Of a stretch of DNA of 37,445 nt, positions 17,163 to 26,620 are shown in pieces. Origin of the DNA: Flavobacteriaceae bacterium (GTDB lineage Bacteria; Bacteroidota; Bacteroidia; Flavobacteriales; Flavobacteriaceae); assembly GCA_030835845.1 (NCBI GenBank), contig JAUROD010000044.1, forward strand, positions 1-37,445, written 5' to 3'. Position 1 is the first letter of the stretch. Every line of letters starts with the position of its first letter. The position numbers were made by a program, and so were the translations under genes. The notes below the pieces were generated by a model. It saw only the letters and a list, made by a program, of their open reading frames with translations. It was not told where the DNA came from and did not search any database.

Positions 17163-18167
17163 TTATAGGATATTGACTTCAGTTTCTAATTGAATATGGA
17201 ATGTCTCAAAAACTTTATTTTGAATTTCATTTGCCAGAGCCAATATTTCTTTTCCACTTGCAGAGCCATGATTTACTAGTACTAACGCTTGTTTTGAGTG
17301 AACTCCAGCATCGTTTATACGATATCCTTTAAACCCCATAAATTCAATTAGCCAACCGGCCGGGATTTTATAATCTCCATTTTCTTGGACGTAAAAAGGG
17401 AGTTCAGGATAATCAGTTTGAAGTTTTTCAAAATGAGTTTTTTTTATCACTGGATTTTTAAAAAAACTACCGCTATTTCCTAATTCTTTTGGGTCAGGAA
17501 GCTTACTTTTCCTAATGCCTATAACTGCCTCTGCAATATTTTTAGGGTTAGGCTCTTTCGCTGCTAACGCATTTTTAATTGCTCCATATTGAGTGTGTAG
17601 ACGATGATTTCTCTTTGTTAATCTAAAACGCACTCTTGTTATAATGTACTTTCCCTTTGCTTTGGTCTTAAAAATCGAATTGCGATAACCAAAACCTACT
17701 TCAGTTACATCAAACGTTTTGGTAGTTAATGAGTTTAAATCAAGTGCAGTACAGCTTACAAATATGTCTTTGAGTTCAACTCCATAAGCACCGATATTTT
17801 GAATAGGAGCAGTTCCCACATTACCTGGAATAAGAGCAAGATTTTCTAAACCTCCATACCCTTGTTCTAATGACCAAACAACAAGTTGATGCCAATTTTC
17901 ACCAGCCATTGCCTCAACAATTACCTCCTCATCAGTTTCGCTGACCAAAGAAATTCCTTTCATGCCAATATGAATACATAGTCCACTAATTTTTTGAGTA
18001 AGTAATATATTGCTTCCCTGACCAAGAACAAAAACACGATTAAATGGATTGTGTTTGATTGCCTCTAGAAGGCTTTCTTCACTGTTTACTTGAATAAATC
18101 CATCACAGCGTTCTTCAATACCAAAAGTATTGTATTTTTTAAGTGAGAAATCGTAATTAAATTCCAT
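17163..18167 (-). CDS. murB: UDP-N-acetylenolpyruvoylglucosamine reductase
   Basis: Reduces UDP-GlcNAc-enolpyruvate to UDP-MurNAc with NADPH and FAD, the second committed step of peptidoglycan synthesis. I prefer the ATG at 18167 (MEFNYDFSLKKYNTFG), which matches the usual N-terminus; an in-frame ATG at 18179 would add MLGL. FAD-binding motifs are VLGQGSNILL and PGNVGTAPIQNIGAYGVE; the substrate loop is GYRNSIFK; the proton-donating serine is in NSGSFFKNP (about residue 234); the C-terminal glutamate is in LETEV. The extra tyrosine-loop region marks it as the type I, E. coli-like enzyme. It follows the aminotransferase gene by about 31 bases. Confidence 0.95.
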   Translation of the reverse strand: MEFNYDFSLKKYNTFGIEERCDGFIQVNSEESLLEAIKHNPFNRVFVLGQGSNILLTQKISGLCIHIGMKGISLVSETDEEVIVEAMAGENWHQLVVWSLEQGYGGLENLALIPGNVGTAPIQNIGAYGVELKDIFVSCTALDLNSLTTKTFDVTEVGFGYRNSIFKTKAKGKYIITRVRFRLTKRNHRLHTQYGAIKNALAAKEPNPKNIAEAVIGIRKSKLPDPKELGNSGSFFKNPVIKKTHFEKLQTDYPELPFYVQENGDYKIPAGWLIEFMGFKGYRINDAGVHSKQALVLVNHGSASGKEILALANEIQNKVFETFHIQLETEVNIL

Positions 18168-18198
18168 AAGCCCAAGCATGAAGCAAGTTACTCAATCC

Positions 18199-19395
18199 CT
18201 AGGAATTTGGATAATGTTCTAGTGCTTTTTCAATAATTTCTGCAGTGCGAAGCAACTTTTTTTCATTTAGAACAAACCCAATACGGACTTGATTTACTCC
18301 ATATCCTGGGGTGGAATAAAACCCAGCTGCGGGGGAGAGCATTACGGTTTCATTTTTATCATTAAAATCTGTAAGTAACCATTTTGAGAAATCTTCTGCA
18401 TCTTTCACTGGTAAAGCCACCATACAATAGAAAGAACCCGTTGGATTTGAAACTTCTACACCCTTAATTTTTTGAAGTGCTTTCATCAAGGTTTCTTTTC
18501 TATTTGTGTACTTTGAAATTACCTTTTCTAAATATTCTTTTGGAGCATTTAAAGCTGCTTCACTTGCCATTAATGCATAGGTTGGAGGAGATAAGCGGAG
18601 ATGAGCAAACTTTAAAGCAGTTGCAATTAATTCTTTATTACGACTTACCATTGCTCCAACTCTTGCTCCACACATGCTAAAACGTTTTGACACAGAATCA
18701 ATCATAATTGCATGATCTTCTAGACCCTTCGCCTGAAGTACTGAAAAGTGTTTCAGCTCTTTGTTGTGAATAAACTCACGGTAGACTTCATCAATGATAA
18801 AGAACAAGTTGTATTTTACAGCAATTTCACCCAAAGCACAAATCTCTTTTTCTGTATATAAATAACCAGTAGGGTTGTTTGGATTGCACAATAAAATTGC
18901 TCGAGTTTTGGCACTTATTTTAGCTTCTATCTCTTTGAGGTCGGGTAATTTAAATTGATGTTCAAAGTGAGAAATGACAGGAACTACGCGAACACTTGCG
19001 GCTGCTGCAAATCCATTGTAATTTGCATAGAATGGCTCAGGAATTATAATTTCATCTCCCGCATCACATACGCAATTAAGAGTAAAAGAAAGTGCTTCAC
19101 TTGCTCCAGTGGTTACAATAATATCCTCTGGTGAAATATCAATTTCATTTTGAGCGTAATAGTTGACTAAAGAGGTGCGATACGAGATTGATCCCTCAGA
19201 GGAACCATATGGTAGAAGTTTTAGAGTGCTATTTTTTACAACATCTAAAGCTTCTTTTGGAGCACTAATATCAGGCTGACCTATATTAAGATGATGGACA
19301 TGAATTCCTTTTTGCTTTGCTTGATTTGCAAAATGAGCAAGTTTCCGAATAGGAGATTCTGGAAGATGTTTTCCTTTTTTTGAAATAGCAGGCAT
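18199..19395 (-). CDS. Class I PLP-dependent aminotransferase (aspartate aminotransferase-like)
   Basis: A 398-residue fold-type I aminotransferase. The motifs are TGASEALSFTLNCVCDAGDEI (cofactor phosphate region), EPFYANYNGFA (aromatic stacking), LLCNPNNPTGYLY, IIDEVYREF (Asp binding the PLP nitrogen) and SVSKRFSMCGARVGAMV with the Schiff-base Lys237. An arginine near the C-terminus (NQVRIGFVLNE) would bind the substrate carboxylate. It most resembles the aspartate aminotransferase I-gamma-type enzymes common in Bacteroidota, but the amino-acid preference cannot be read from sequence. The adjacent murB is a frequent neighbour only by position and implies no shared pathway. Confidence 0.9.
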   Translation of the reverse strand: MPAISKKGKHLPESPIRKLAHFANQAKQKGIHVHHLNIGQPDISAPKEALDVVKNSTLKLLPYGSSEGSISYRTSLVNYYAQNEIDISPEDIIVTTGASEALSFTLNCVCDAGDEIIIPEPFYANYNGFAAAASVRVVPVISHFEHQFKLPDLKEIEAKISAKTRAILLCNPNNPTGYLYTEKEICALGEIAVKYNLFFIIDEVYREFIHNKELKHFSVLQAKGLEDHAIMIDSVSKRFSMCGARVGAMVSRNKELIATALKFAHLRLSPPTYALMASEAALNAPKEYLEKVISKYTNRKETLMKALQKIKGVEVSNPTGSFYCMVALPVKDAEDFSKWLLTDFNDKNETVMLSPAAGFYSTPGYGVNQVRIGFVLNEKKLLRTAEIIEKALEHYPNS

Positions 19396-19501
19396 AGATC
19401 ACTTAACTAAGCTGCAAATATCATAAAAAATGAGACGTGATGAATGATGCACTTTAATTTTGTCACCTTATCACAAAATAGATTGAAAAAGTATTAAAAA
19501 C

Positions 19502-19867
19502 TTATAAAACCGACCCTTTAATCTTCAATGATACGATTGGTGTGGTTATAGCATTTGAATTTACGGTGATTGTTTTTCGAATAGGCCCAACACGATTAGT
19601 GTCGTACTTCACTTGTATTTCACCAACTTCTCCAGGTGCAATTGGTTTTTCAGGTTTTTTTGGTATGGTACATCCACATGAAGAATATACTTTACTTACT
19701 ATCAATGGTTTGTTTCCAGTGTTTGTAAAAACAAAAATTCGTATTCCATCGCTTCCCTTTACAATTTCCCCATAGTCAATTGTTGTGGTTTCAAATGAAA
19801 ACTCTTGTGCAAGTAAAGTACTACTCAAACTAAAAAACAATAATAAAGTAGATAGGGCGGTTTTCAT
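19502..19867 (-). CDS. DUF1573 domain protein, exported
   Basis: A 121-residue protein with a signal peptide (MKTALSTLLLFFSLSSTLLA, cleaved before QEFSF) and a single Ig-like DUF1573 domain. Its hallmarks are FETTTIDYGEIVKGSDG, FVFTNTGNKPLIVSKV, the cysteine pair in SSCGCTIP, and the APGEVGEIQVKYDT and RKTITVNSNA strands. Such domains are very common in Bacteroidota exported proteins; their function is unknown, and the family resembles ASH/MSP-like folds. It is divergent from valS and 106 bases upstream of the aminotransferase gene. Confidence 0.9.
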   Translation of the reverse strand: MKTALSTLLLFFSLSSTLLAQEFSFETTTIDYGEIVKGSDGIRIFVFTNTGNKPLIVSKVYSSCGCTIPKKPEKPIAPGEVGEIQVKYDTNRVGPIRKTITVNSNAITTPIVSLKIKGSVL

Positions 19868-20004
19868 GATTCTATTTTTTTATTTAGACTAATATACAAT
19901 TTTTGTTCTTTTTTACACATGTACCGATTAAAGTCAATCGTTTTCTTTCTTTTTCTCTTAAGGAAGCTATATTTTTGTTATTTATAACAAAAATCAGACC
20001 ATCT

Positions 20005-22635
20005 ATGGCCCTTGCACCAAAATTTGAAGCTGCTCAAGTAGAAGATAAGTGGTATGCGTATTGGAAATCGCATCGCTTTTTTGCATCTACTCCCGATGAG
20101 CGGGAGCCTTATTCAATTGTAATTCCTCCTCCAAATGTAACGGGAATATTACATATGGGTCATATGCTTAATAATTCATTACAAGATATCTTAATCCGAA
20201 GAGCAAGAATGCGCGGATATAATGCCTGTTGGGTCCCTGGTACGGATCATGCCTCTATTGCAACAGAAGCCAAGGTAGTTGCCAAACTCAAAGAACAGGG
20301 TATTGACAAAAATAATTTATCTCGTGAACAATTTTTAGATCATGCTTGGGATTGGACAAATGAATATGGTGGTGTAATTTTACAACAACTTCAGAAGCTT
20401 GGTTGTTCTTGCGATTGGGACAGAACTAAATTTACACTTGATCCCGATATGTCAGAATCAGTTATCGATGTATTTATTGATTTGCATAAGAAAGGACTTA
20501 TTTATAGAGGATTCAGAATGGTTAATTGGGATCCAGAGGCAAAAACAACACTTTCTGATGAGGAAGTTATTTTTGAAGAAAAACCAGGATTTCTTTACCA
20601 CATTGCATATCAAATTGAAGGAAGTGATGAAAAAATTGTTATTGCAACTACTCGTCCAGAAACATTATTGGGAGATACAGCGATATGTATTCATCCCGAT
20701 GATGAAAGATACACTAGCCTCAAAGGAAAACGTGCAATAGTCCCCATAGTCAATCGTTCGATACCAATTATTTTTGATGATTATGTAGACTTGGAGTTTG
20801 GAACAGGTTGTTTGAAAGTTACTCCAGCCCATGATATTAATGACAAAGCATTAGGCGAAAAACATGATTTGGAACTCATCGATATACTTAACCCTGACGC
20901 AACGCTAAATAGTTTTGGATTACATTATGAGGGTAAAGATCGGTTTGTAGTTAGAAAAGAAATCGTTGAGGAACTTGAGACCCTAGGTCAATTGATAAAA
21001 AAAGAACCTCATACCCACAATGTGGGAACTTCAGAGCGAACAAAAGCCGTGATTGAACCACGCCTTTCAGATCAGTGGTTTTTAAAAATGGAAGAGCTAG
21101 CTAAACCAGCAATAAATGCCGTATTAAATTCCGATGAAATCAATCTTGTTCCTTCAAAGTTTAATAATACATACAGGCACTGGATGGAAAATATCCGTGA
21201 TTGGAATATTTCAAGACAACTTTGGTGGGGTCATCAAATTCCAGCCTATTATTATGGTGATGGAAAAGAAGACTTTGTTGTAGCAAAATCTATTAAGGAG
21301 GCTCTTGGGTTAGCGCAACAAAAATCTGGAAATAAAAATTTGACAATTGATGATTTAAATCAAGATAGCGATGTATTGGATACATGGTTTTCATCTTGGT
21401 TATGGCCAATTTCTGTTTTCGATGGAATACGTCATCCCGACAACGATGAGATAAATTATTACTATCCTACACAAGATTTGGTTACTGGACCAGATATTTT
21501 ATTTTTCTGGGTAGCAAGAATGATTATTTCAGGGTATGAGTATCGTGGTGAACAACCTTTTTCTAATGTTTATCTAACAGGATTGGTTCGAGATAAGCAA
21601 GGCAAAAAGATGTCAAAACAATTGGGAAATTCACCAGATGCGTTAAAGTTGATTGAGGAGTTTGGTGCAGATTCAGTTAGAGTGGGTCTAATGTTGAGTG
21701 CAGCTGCTGGGAATGATTTATTATTTGATGAAAGCCTTTGCCAACAAGGAAAGAATTTTGCTAATAAAATATGGAACGCATATCGCTTAATTGATGGATG
21801 GGAAATTGATTACTCTTTGGAAGAGAATAAGATGAACAGCAAAACACTTGATTGGTATGAACATAAATTCAACTCTGTATTGTTAAATGTTGATGATCAT
21901 TTTGAAAAGTACCGAATTTCAGATGCTTTAATGGCGGTATACAAACTTATTTGGGATGACTTCTGTTCTTGGCTACTCGAGGCAGTTAAGCCGACATACG
22001 GAGACCCTATAGATTTACATACACGAACAAGAATCAAAGTATTGTTTGAGAATAATCTACGTGTATTACATCCATTTATGCCATTTTTGACAGAAGAATT
22101 ATGGCAACAAATGTCTACAAGGAAGGTTGAAGAGGCGTTGATTGTAAGTTCATGGCCAACTCATAAAAAGGCTGATGATGATTGTTTGACTGCTTTTGAC
22201 ACAGCTACAAAAATAATAAGTGGAGTTAGAAACTTTAGAAAAGAACGACAGATATCTCATAAAGAGGAATTGAGTCTTTTTATACTTTCTGATGCTGGAG
22301 AAGTTTACTACCAAGAATTAATTCATAAAATGGGAGGATTGTCAGATCTTACTTTTGTCTCTGAAACACCGAAACTGTCAGGAGCAGCCTTCCGAGTTGA
22401 TACACTAGAATGTTTTATTCCATTGGAGGGAACAGTTGATGCAGAAACTGAAAAAGAAAAACTTCAGGAAGAATTGAAATATGCAAAGGGCTTTCTTAAT
22501 TCAGTTAAAAAGAAACTTGAAAACGAACGTTTTGTAAGTAATGCACCTGAACAAGTGATCGAGATAGAGCGCAAAAAGCAAGCAGATGCACTCGAAAAAA
22601 TAAGTTTGTTAGAAAAGCGCTTAAGTCAGCTTTAG
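20005..22635 (+). CDS. valS: Valyl-tRNA synthetase
   Basis: Charges tRNA-Val with valine. I chose the ATG at 20005 (MALAPKFEAAQVEDKWYAYW), giving 876 residues, the normal length; an upstream TTG at 19903 would add 34 residues of low-complexity sequence without family support. The class I HIGH motif is HMGH (50-53) after PPPNVTG, the editing domain is in residues of about 190-340 (ATTRPETLLGD), WWGHQIPAYY lies in the catalytic half, and the KMSKS loop is KMSKQLGN, with Gln in the last position. An anticodon-binding domain and a C-terminal coiled-coil arm of about 65 residues follow. The 3' end overlaps psd on the opposite strand by four bases. Confidence 0.97.
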   Translation: MALAPKFEAAQVEDKWYAYWKSHRFFASTPDEREPYSIVIPPPNVTGILHMGHMLNNSLQDILIRRARMRGYNACWVPGTDHASIATEAKVVAKLKEQGIDKNNLSREQFLDHAWDWTNEYGGVILQQLQKLGCSCDWDRTKFTLDPDMSESVIDVFIDLHKKGLIYRGFRMVNWDPEAKTTLSDEEVIFEEKPGFLYHIAYQIEGSDEKIVIATTRPETLLGDTAICIHPDDERYTSLKGKRAIVPIVNRSIPIIFDDYVDLEFGTGCLKVTPAHDINDKALGEKHDLELIDILNPDATLNSFGLHYEGKDRFVVRKEIVEELETLGQLIKKEPHTHNVGTSERTKAVIEPRLSDQWFLKMEELAKPAINAVLNSDEINLVPSKFNNTYRHWMENIRDWNISRQLWWGHQIPAYYYGDGKEDFVVAKSIKEALGLAQQKSGNKNLTIDDLNQDSDVLDTWFSSWLWPISVFDGIRHPDNDEINYYYPTQDLVTGPDILFFWVARMIISGYEYRGEQPFSNVYLTGLVRDKQGKKMSKQLGNSPDALKLIEEFGADSVRVGLMLSAAAGNDLLFDESLCQQGKNFANKIWNAYRLIDGWEIDYSLEENKMNSKTLDWYEHKFNSVLLNVDDHFEKYRISDALMAVYKLIWDDFCSWLLEAVKPTYGDPIDLHTRTRIKVLFENNLRVLHPFMPFLTEELWQQMSTRKVEEALIVSSWPTHKKADDDCLTAFDTATKIISGVRNFRKERQISHKEELSLFILSDAGEVYYQELIHKMGGLSDLTFVSETPKLSGAAFRVDTLECFIPLEGTVDAETEKEKLQEELKYAKGFLNSVKKKLENERFVSNAPEQVIEIERKKQADALEKISLLEKRLSQL

Positions 22636-23285
22636 TTTTTTCTTGTGAGGATGGTTTCTCCTCCGCGAACAACTTGATCAACAGCTACATCTATTGGTGT
22701 GTCTACAGGGAAAAAGATATCTACACGAGAACCGAATTTTATAAACCCAGCATCCTCTCCTTGGACTGCAGCTTCTCCTACCTTAGCATAATTGACTATT
22801 CTTCGTGCAACTGCACCAGCAATTTGACGATAAAGAATCTCTCCAAATGTTTCATTTTCAACAACAATTGTTGTACGTTCATTTAATTCAGATGATTTTG
22901 GATGCCAAGCGACAAGATATTTCCCAGGATGATATTTACTAAAACGAACAGTTCCACTCATGGGGTATCGTGTAACGTGAACATTGATAGGCGACATAAA
23001 AATTGATACCTGAATGCGTTGATCTTTGAAATATTCTTTTTCAAAAACCTCTTCGACAATAACCACTTTTCCATCTACTGGAGCAATAACATGTTTATCA
23101 TTTAGAACAGTATTACGAGATGGATTTCTAAAGAACTGAAGTACTAGAACAAGAATAATCAAAGCAGCGAGTTGTAGTCCAATCTTTAAAAATTTATTTC
23201 CTAAAAAATAATCAGCACAAAGTGCCAAGGCAGCACAGAGGATAAAGGTTGTAATAATAATAAAAAAGCCTTCTTTATGGAACAT
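22632..23285 (-). CDS. psd: Phosphatidylserine decarboxylase (short, archaeal-type family)
   Basis: Makes phosphatidylethanolamine by decarboxylating phosphatidylserine. The 217-residue protein has hydrophobic N-terminal helices (about residues 7-50) and then the compact catalytic domain: IAPVDGKVV, FMSPINVHVTRYPMSG, and the self-cleavage site GFIKFGSRVDIFFP, in which Gly185-Ser186 would be split to create the pyruvoyl group. Length and the GS site place it in the short PSD-A family rather than the 320-residue proteobacterial type. It overlaps the end of cdsA by 11 bases, consistent with joint expression of two phospholipid-pathway enzymes. Confidence 0.95.
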   Translation of the reverse strand: MFHKEGFFIIITTFILCAALALCADYFLGNKFLKIGLQLAALIILVLVLQFFRNPSRNTVLNDKHVIAPVDGKVVIVEEVFEKEYFKDQRIQVSIFMSPINVHVTRYPMSGTVRFSKYHPGKYLVAWHPKSSELNERTTIVVENETFGEILYRQIAGAVARRIVNYAKVGEAAVQGEDAGFIKFGSRVDIFFPVDTPIDVAVDQVVRGGETILTRKN

Positions 23286-24075
23286 AATCGATAAGTTTTA
23301 AAAAGAGATAATAAAAAGGTGCAGTAAAAATAACACTATCCATTCGATCATAAAAACCTCCATGTCCAGGAAGTAAACTTCCACTGTCTTTGACATTAGC
23401 CCTACGTTTGTAGGAGGATTGAACAAAATCACCGAACGTTGCAAAAAATGGAATTAAAAGACCAAGTGTTATCCAATGTAGTCCTAAAAAGTGATGAAAG
23501 TAATTCACGAAATATAACAATACCAGTGTGGCAACCATCCCACCAATGTAACCTTCCCATGATTTTTTCGGTGATATTGATGGAAATAATTTAGTCTTTC
23601 CAAAGCGTTTTCCAAATAGATAAGCAAATGAATTGTTTGTCCAAGTACCGAGATAAAAAATCATCAAATAGGATACTTTAGGGTCAGACGGTTTTCCCAT
23701 CAATTTGGGGATAAAAAGACAAGAACAAACCAAATAACAAAAAATTAAAGAGTACTTGAAGGGTAAATTCTCAATTTTTTTATTTTGATTAAACATCAAT
23801 TGAGAGCTAATTCCACACCCAATTAATGATAAGATAAGAAGTACATTATTTCCCCAAAACGGAATCAATTCCAAATAAGAGGCGAAAAGTAAAATCAGAA
23901 AAGTGAAAATAAAGAGTACATTATTTACATTGATCAAACGTTGGAATTCCCATAAAGCCAAAGAAGAGAAAAGCCCTACAATAAGATAGAAACCAAGGGG
24001 TGAATAATAAATAGTGCTAATTAGAAGTCCAGCATATAGTCCTCCAGAAATTGTACGCTTAGTGAGCTCTTTCAT
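23275..24075 (-). CDS. cdsA: Phosphatidate cytidylyltransferase
   Basis: Makes CDP-diacylglycerol, the precursor of bacterial phospholipids, from phosphatidate and CTP. The 266-residue protein is strongly hydrophobic with about seven to eight membrane helices. The signature is present near the C-terminus: SSYKRRANVKDSGSLLPGHG followed by GFYDRMDS, including the metal-binding aspartates. The motif SPKKSWEGYIGG precedes it. It overlaps the LUD gene by four bases upstream and psd by 11 bases downstream, so it lies in the middle of the rsfS-ftsH-LUD-cdsA-psd operon. Confidence 0.95.
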   Translation of the reverse strand: MKELTKRTISGGLYAGLLISTIYYSPLGFYLIVGLFSSLALWEFQRLINVNNVLFIFTFLILLFASYLELIPFWGNNVLLILSLIGCGISSQLMFNQNKKIENLPFKYSLIFCYLVCSCLFIPKLMGKPSDPKVSYLMIFYLGTWTNNSFAYLFGKRFGKTKLFPSISPKKSWEGYIGGMVATLVLLYFVNYFHHFLGLHWITLGLLIPFFATFGDFVQSSYKRRANVKDSGSLLPGHGGFYDRMDSVIFTAPFYYLFLKLIDYVP

Positions 24076-24656
24076 TCAATTACTTCCTGTACTAGCAAAT
24101 ATAAATTTTTTGTACTACTCCCATAAGTTAAAAAATCATTTTCTTTATTTGGATCAAAGGCATGGAGGGTAGTTATATTCGTTGGAAGATTGTTTTTATA
24201 TTTCGTATTAAGAGCAGTCATCGCTTCACTTACATCTGATTTAAAATGTCTTGTACTCGCTATGATGATTAAATTTTCAGGAAGTTCATTAAGTTTTAAA
24301 TGTTTAATCTGTTCACTGCAAATTAAAATTGCTCCTTTATTGGCGATTAGGTATTCGCAGTGCATCACTTGAGCAATACATGCATCCGATTTTGATGGAG
24401 TTAGTTTAAAAAAAGAATTTAACGTACTGCTATTACTTGAAAGTTGATTTAAATTCCAATTGTTTTCGGTGAGAATTTCGTTGAAGTAAAATTGTACGGC
24501 ATCGCTGTCTTCACAATAAATGAATTTACCTCCATTCTGGATAAAATTCTCAGCAAATTCATTTTCTTTTGGACCTTTTTCGGGTTTTAAATAGCGACTT
24601 TTTTCAGGCTCAACATCCTTGTTGTTTGTTCCGAAAAAACGATCAAGAAGCCCCAC
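24072..24656 (-). CDS. LUD domain protein (LutC/YkgG-like)
   Basis: A 194-residue cytoplasmic protein. A charged N-terminal region (FGTNNKDVEPEKSRYLKPEK) leads to a domain resembling the LUD (LutC, DUF162) fold, with FAENFIQNGGKFIYCED, LIANKGAILICSEQIKHLKLNELPENLIIIA and the late FLTYGSSTKNLYLLVQ, close to the GPSRTADIE region of LutC. The lactate oxidation partners LutA and LutB are absent here. I recall this gene in the same operon in other Flavobacteriia, between ftsH and cdsA, which suggests a housekeeping role other than lactate use; that role is unknown. Confidence 0.75.
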   Translation of the reverse strand: MGLLDRFFGTNNKDVEPEKSRYLKPEKGPKENEFAENFIQNGGKFIYCEDSDAVQFYFNEILTENNWNLNQLSSNSSTLNSFFKLTPSKSDACIAQVMHCEYLIANKGAILICSEQIKHLKLNELPENLIIIASTRHFKSDVSEAMTALNTKYKNNLPTNITTLHAFDPNKENDFLTYGSSTKNLYLLVQEVIE

Positions 24657-24670
24657 TTAATGATTCTTAG

Positions 24671-26614
24671 TTATGCTTTAGTTTTAGATTTGTTTTCTTC
24701 CTCTTTTTTGGCGAAGGGGCGTTCACCTAGAATTTTCACAAGATCATCCTTAAAGATAACTTCTTTTTCTAAAAGTCGCTCAGCTAATTCAGTTAACTTA
24801 TCCTTATTTTTTTCAACGAGTTCACAAGCGCGTTTATATTGACTCTCTACTATTTTAGAAATTTCTTTGTCAATTTTTTGAGCAGTTTCTTCAGAATATG
24901 GTTTTGAAAAACTGTAGTCAGCTTGTCCACTAGAATCATAATATGTAATGTTCCCTATTTCATCATTAAGACCATAGACGGTCACCATGGCCTTAGCTTG
25001 TCGCGTAACTTTCTCTAAATCTGAAAGTGCACCAGTAGAAATTTTATCAAAAATTACTTTTTCAGCGGCTCTTCCTCCAAGTGTAGCACACATTTCGTCT
25101 AACATTTGTTCAGTTCTAACAATCATTCTTTCTTCAGGGAGATACCAAGCAGCTCCTAATGATTGTCCACGTGGGACAATTGTTACTTTTACCAAGGGAG
25201 CAGCAAATTCAAGTAACCAGCTCACCATAGCGTGCCCTGCCTCATGAAAAGCAATTGTTTTCTTTTCTTCAGGAGTAATGATTTTATTTTTCTTTTCTAG
25301 TCCACCAACAATTCTATCAACTGCGTCTAAAAAGTCTTGTTTTCCAACTGATTTTTTATTCTTTCTTGCAGCAATTAGAGCAGCCTCGTTACATACATTT
25401 GCAATATCTGCACCTGAAAAACCAGGAGTTTGTTTCGATAAGAAATCAATGTCTAGAGTTTTGGTTGTTTTAAGCGGTTTTAGGTGAACTGCAAAAATTT
25501 CTTTTCGTTCACGAACATCTGGTAAATCAACATAAATTTGACGATCAAATCGTCCTGCACGCATCAACGCTTTGTCTAAAACATCAGCACGGTTGGTTGC
25601 TGCGAGTACAATCACATTGGTATTGGTTCCAAAACCATCCATTTCTGTCAATAGTTGGTTGAGTGTATTTTCACGTTCATCATTGGATCCTGTCATGTTA
25701 CTTTTTCCACGAGCACGACCAATTGCATCAATTTCATCAATAAAAATTATTGCAGGAGATTTATCTTTTGCTTGTTTGAATAAATCACGAACTCGTGATG
25801 CACCAACCCCTACAAACATTTCAACAAAATCTGATCCAGAGAGTGAGAAAAACGGAACTTTCGCTTCACCTGCAACGGCTTTTGCCAAAAGAGTTTTTCC
25901 TGTTCCAGGTTGTCCAACAAGTAAAGCTCCTTTAGGGATTTTACCTCCCAATACAGTATATTTTTGTGGGTTCTTTAAGAATTCAACAATTTCTTGTACT
26001 TCTTCTTTAGCACCTTCTAGACCAGCAACGTCTTTGAACGTTATTTTAATATCAGTTTTCTCATCGAATAATTTCGCTTTTGATTTTCCAATATTAAAAA
26101 TTTGACCTCCTGCACCTCCACCAGATCCACCAGACATTCTTCGCATGATAAAAATCCAAACTGCTACGATTATAATGATGGGTAGGAAGCTAAGTACGAT
26201 ATCAAAAAATTTATTTTCGATGGTGATAAATTCGTACTCAAACTCAACGTTATTGGCTTTTGCACGTTCCAATTTTTCTTGGAATAGTTTTAAATCACCG
26301 AATTCAAATTCATAGTGAGGTCCTTGTGTATTTTTTTGACCTAGTAAATTGGGTTTATTTATTTCTTGATGATCAGGTCGACCAAGTGCTTCTGAGTTAA
26401 GGTATATTTTGGCAGTCTTTTCATTGAGGATTAATATTCGCTCAATTTCACCATTCATAAGATACCTCTCAAATTGTGATGTATTTGTTCTTCCTGTACT
26501 CTGAAGATTACCATCTCCAAAGAAACTTAATCCTAATAGTACAACAATAACAATCCCATAAATCCAATATGGATTAAATTTAGGTTGTGGAGTGTTTTTT
26601 TTCTTTTGTATCAT
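24671..26614 (-). CDS. ftsH: ATP-dependent zinc metalloprotease FtsH
   Basis: A hexameric membrane-anchored AAA+ protease that degrades membrane and unstable cytoplasmic proteins. Of 647 residues, two membrane helices (about 16-33 and 138-157) flank an extracytoplasmic segment. The AAA+ domain has Walker A GQPGTGKT (234-241), Walker B FIDEIDAIG (from 291), the pore loop MFVGVGASRVRD and the second region of homology ATNRADVLDKALMRAGRFDR. The protease domain has HEAGH (457-461) and the third zinc ligand in LSDLEKVT. A short lysine- and glutamate-rich tail ends the protein. It lies six bases after rsfS and 14 bases before the LUD gene. Confidence 0.98.
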   Translation of the reverse strand: MIQKKKNTPQPKFNPYWIYGIVIVVLLGLSFFGDGNLQSTGRTNTSQFERYLMNGEIERILILNEKTAKIYLNSEALGRPDHQEINKPNLLGQKNTQGPHYEFEFGDLKLFQEKLERAKANNVEFEYEFITIENKFFDIVLSFLPIIIIVAVWIFIMRRMSGGSGGGAGGQIFNIGKSKAKLFDEKTDIKITFKDVAGLEGAKEEVQEIVEFLKNPQKYTVLGGKIPKGALLVGQPGTGKTLLAKAVAGEAKVPFFSLSGSDFVEMFVGVGASRVRDLFKQAKDKSPAIIFIDEIDAIGRARGKSNMTGSNDERENTLNQLLTEMDGFGTNTNVIVLAATNRADVLDKALMRAGRFDRQIYVDLPDVRERKEIFAVHLKPLKTTKTLDIDFLSKQTPGFSGADIANVCNEAALIAARKNKKSVGKQDFLDAVDRIVGGLEKKNKIITPEEKKTIAFHEAGHAMVSWLLEFAAPLVKVTIVPRGQSLGAAWYLPEERMIVRTEQMLDEMCATLGGRAAEKVIFDKISTGALSDLEKVTRQAKAMVTVYGLNDEIGNITYYDSSGQADYSFSKPYSEETAQKIDKEISKIVESQYKRACELVEKNKDKLTELAERLLEKEVIFKDDLVKILGERPFAKKEEENKSKTKA

Positions 26615-26620
26615 TTTTTT

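Noticed and set aside
19975-19990. Short inverted repeat TTGTTAT-TT-ATAACAA before valS
   Set aside because: Seven A/T-rich pairs are expected by chance in this sequence, and there are no T-box or riboswitch elements around it.
19903-20004. TTG-initiated N-terminal extension of valS
   Set aside because: The 34 added residues are low-complexity and Phe/Leu-rich, unlike known ValS; the ATG at 20005 gives the usual N-terminus.
25572-26105. Open frame of 177 codons on the plus strand opposite ftsH
   Set aside because: It lies wholly inside the highly conserved AAA+ region of ftsH, and its product looks like a serine-, proline- and alanine-rich antisense translation without a recognisable domain.
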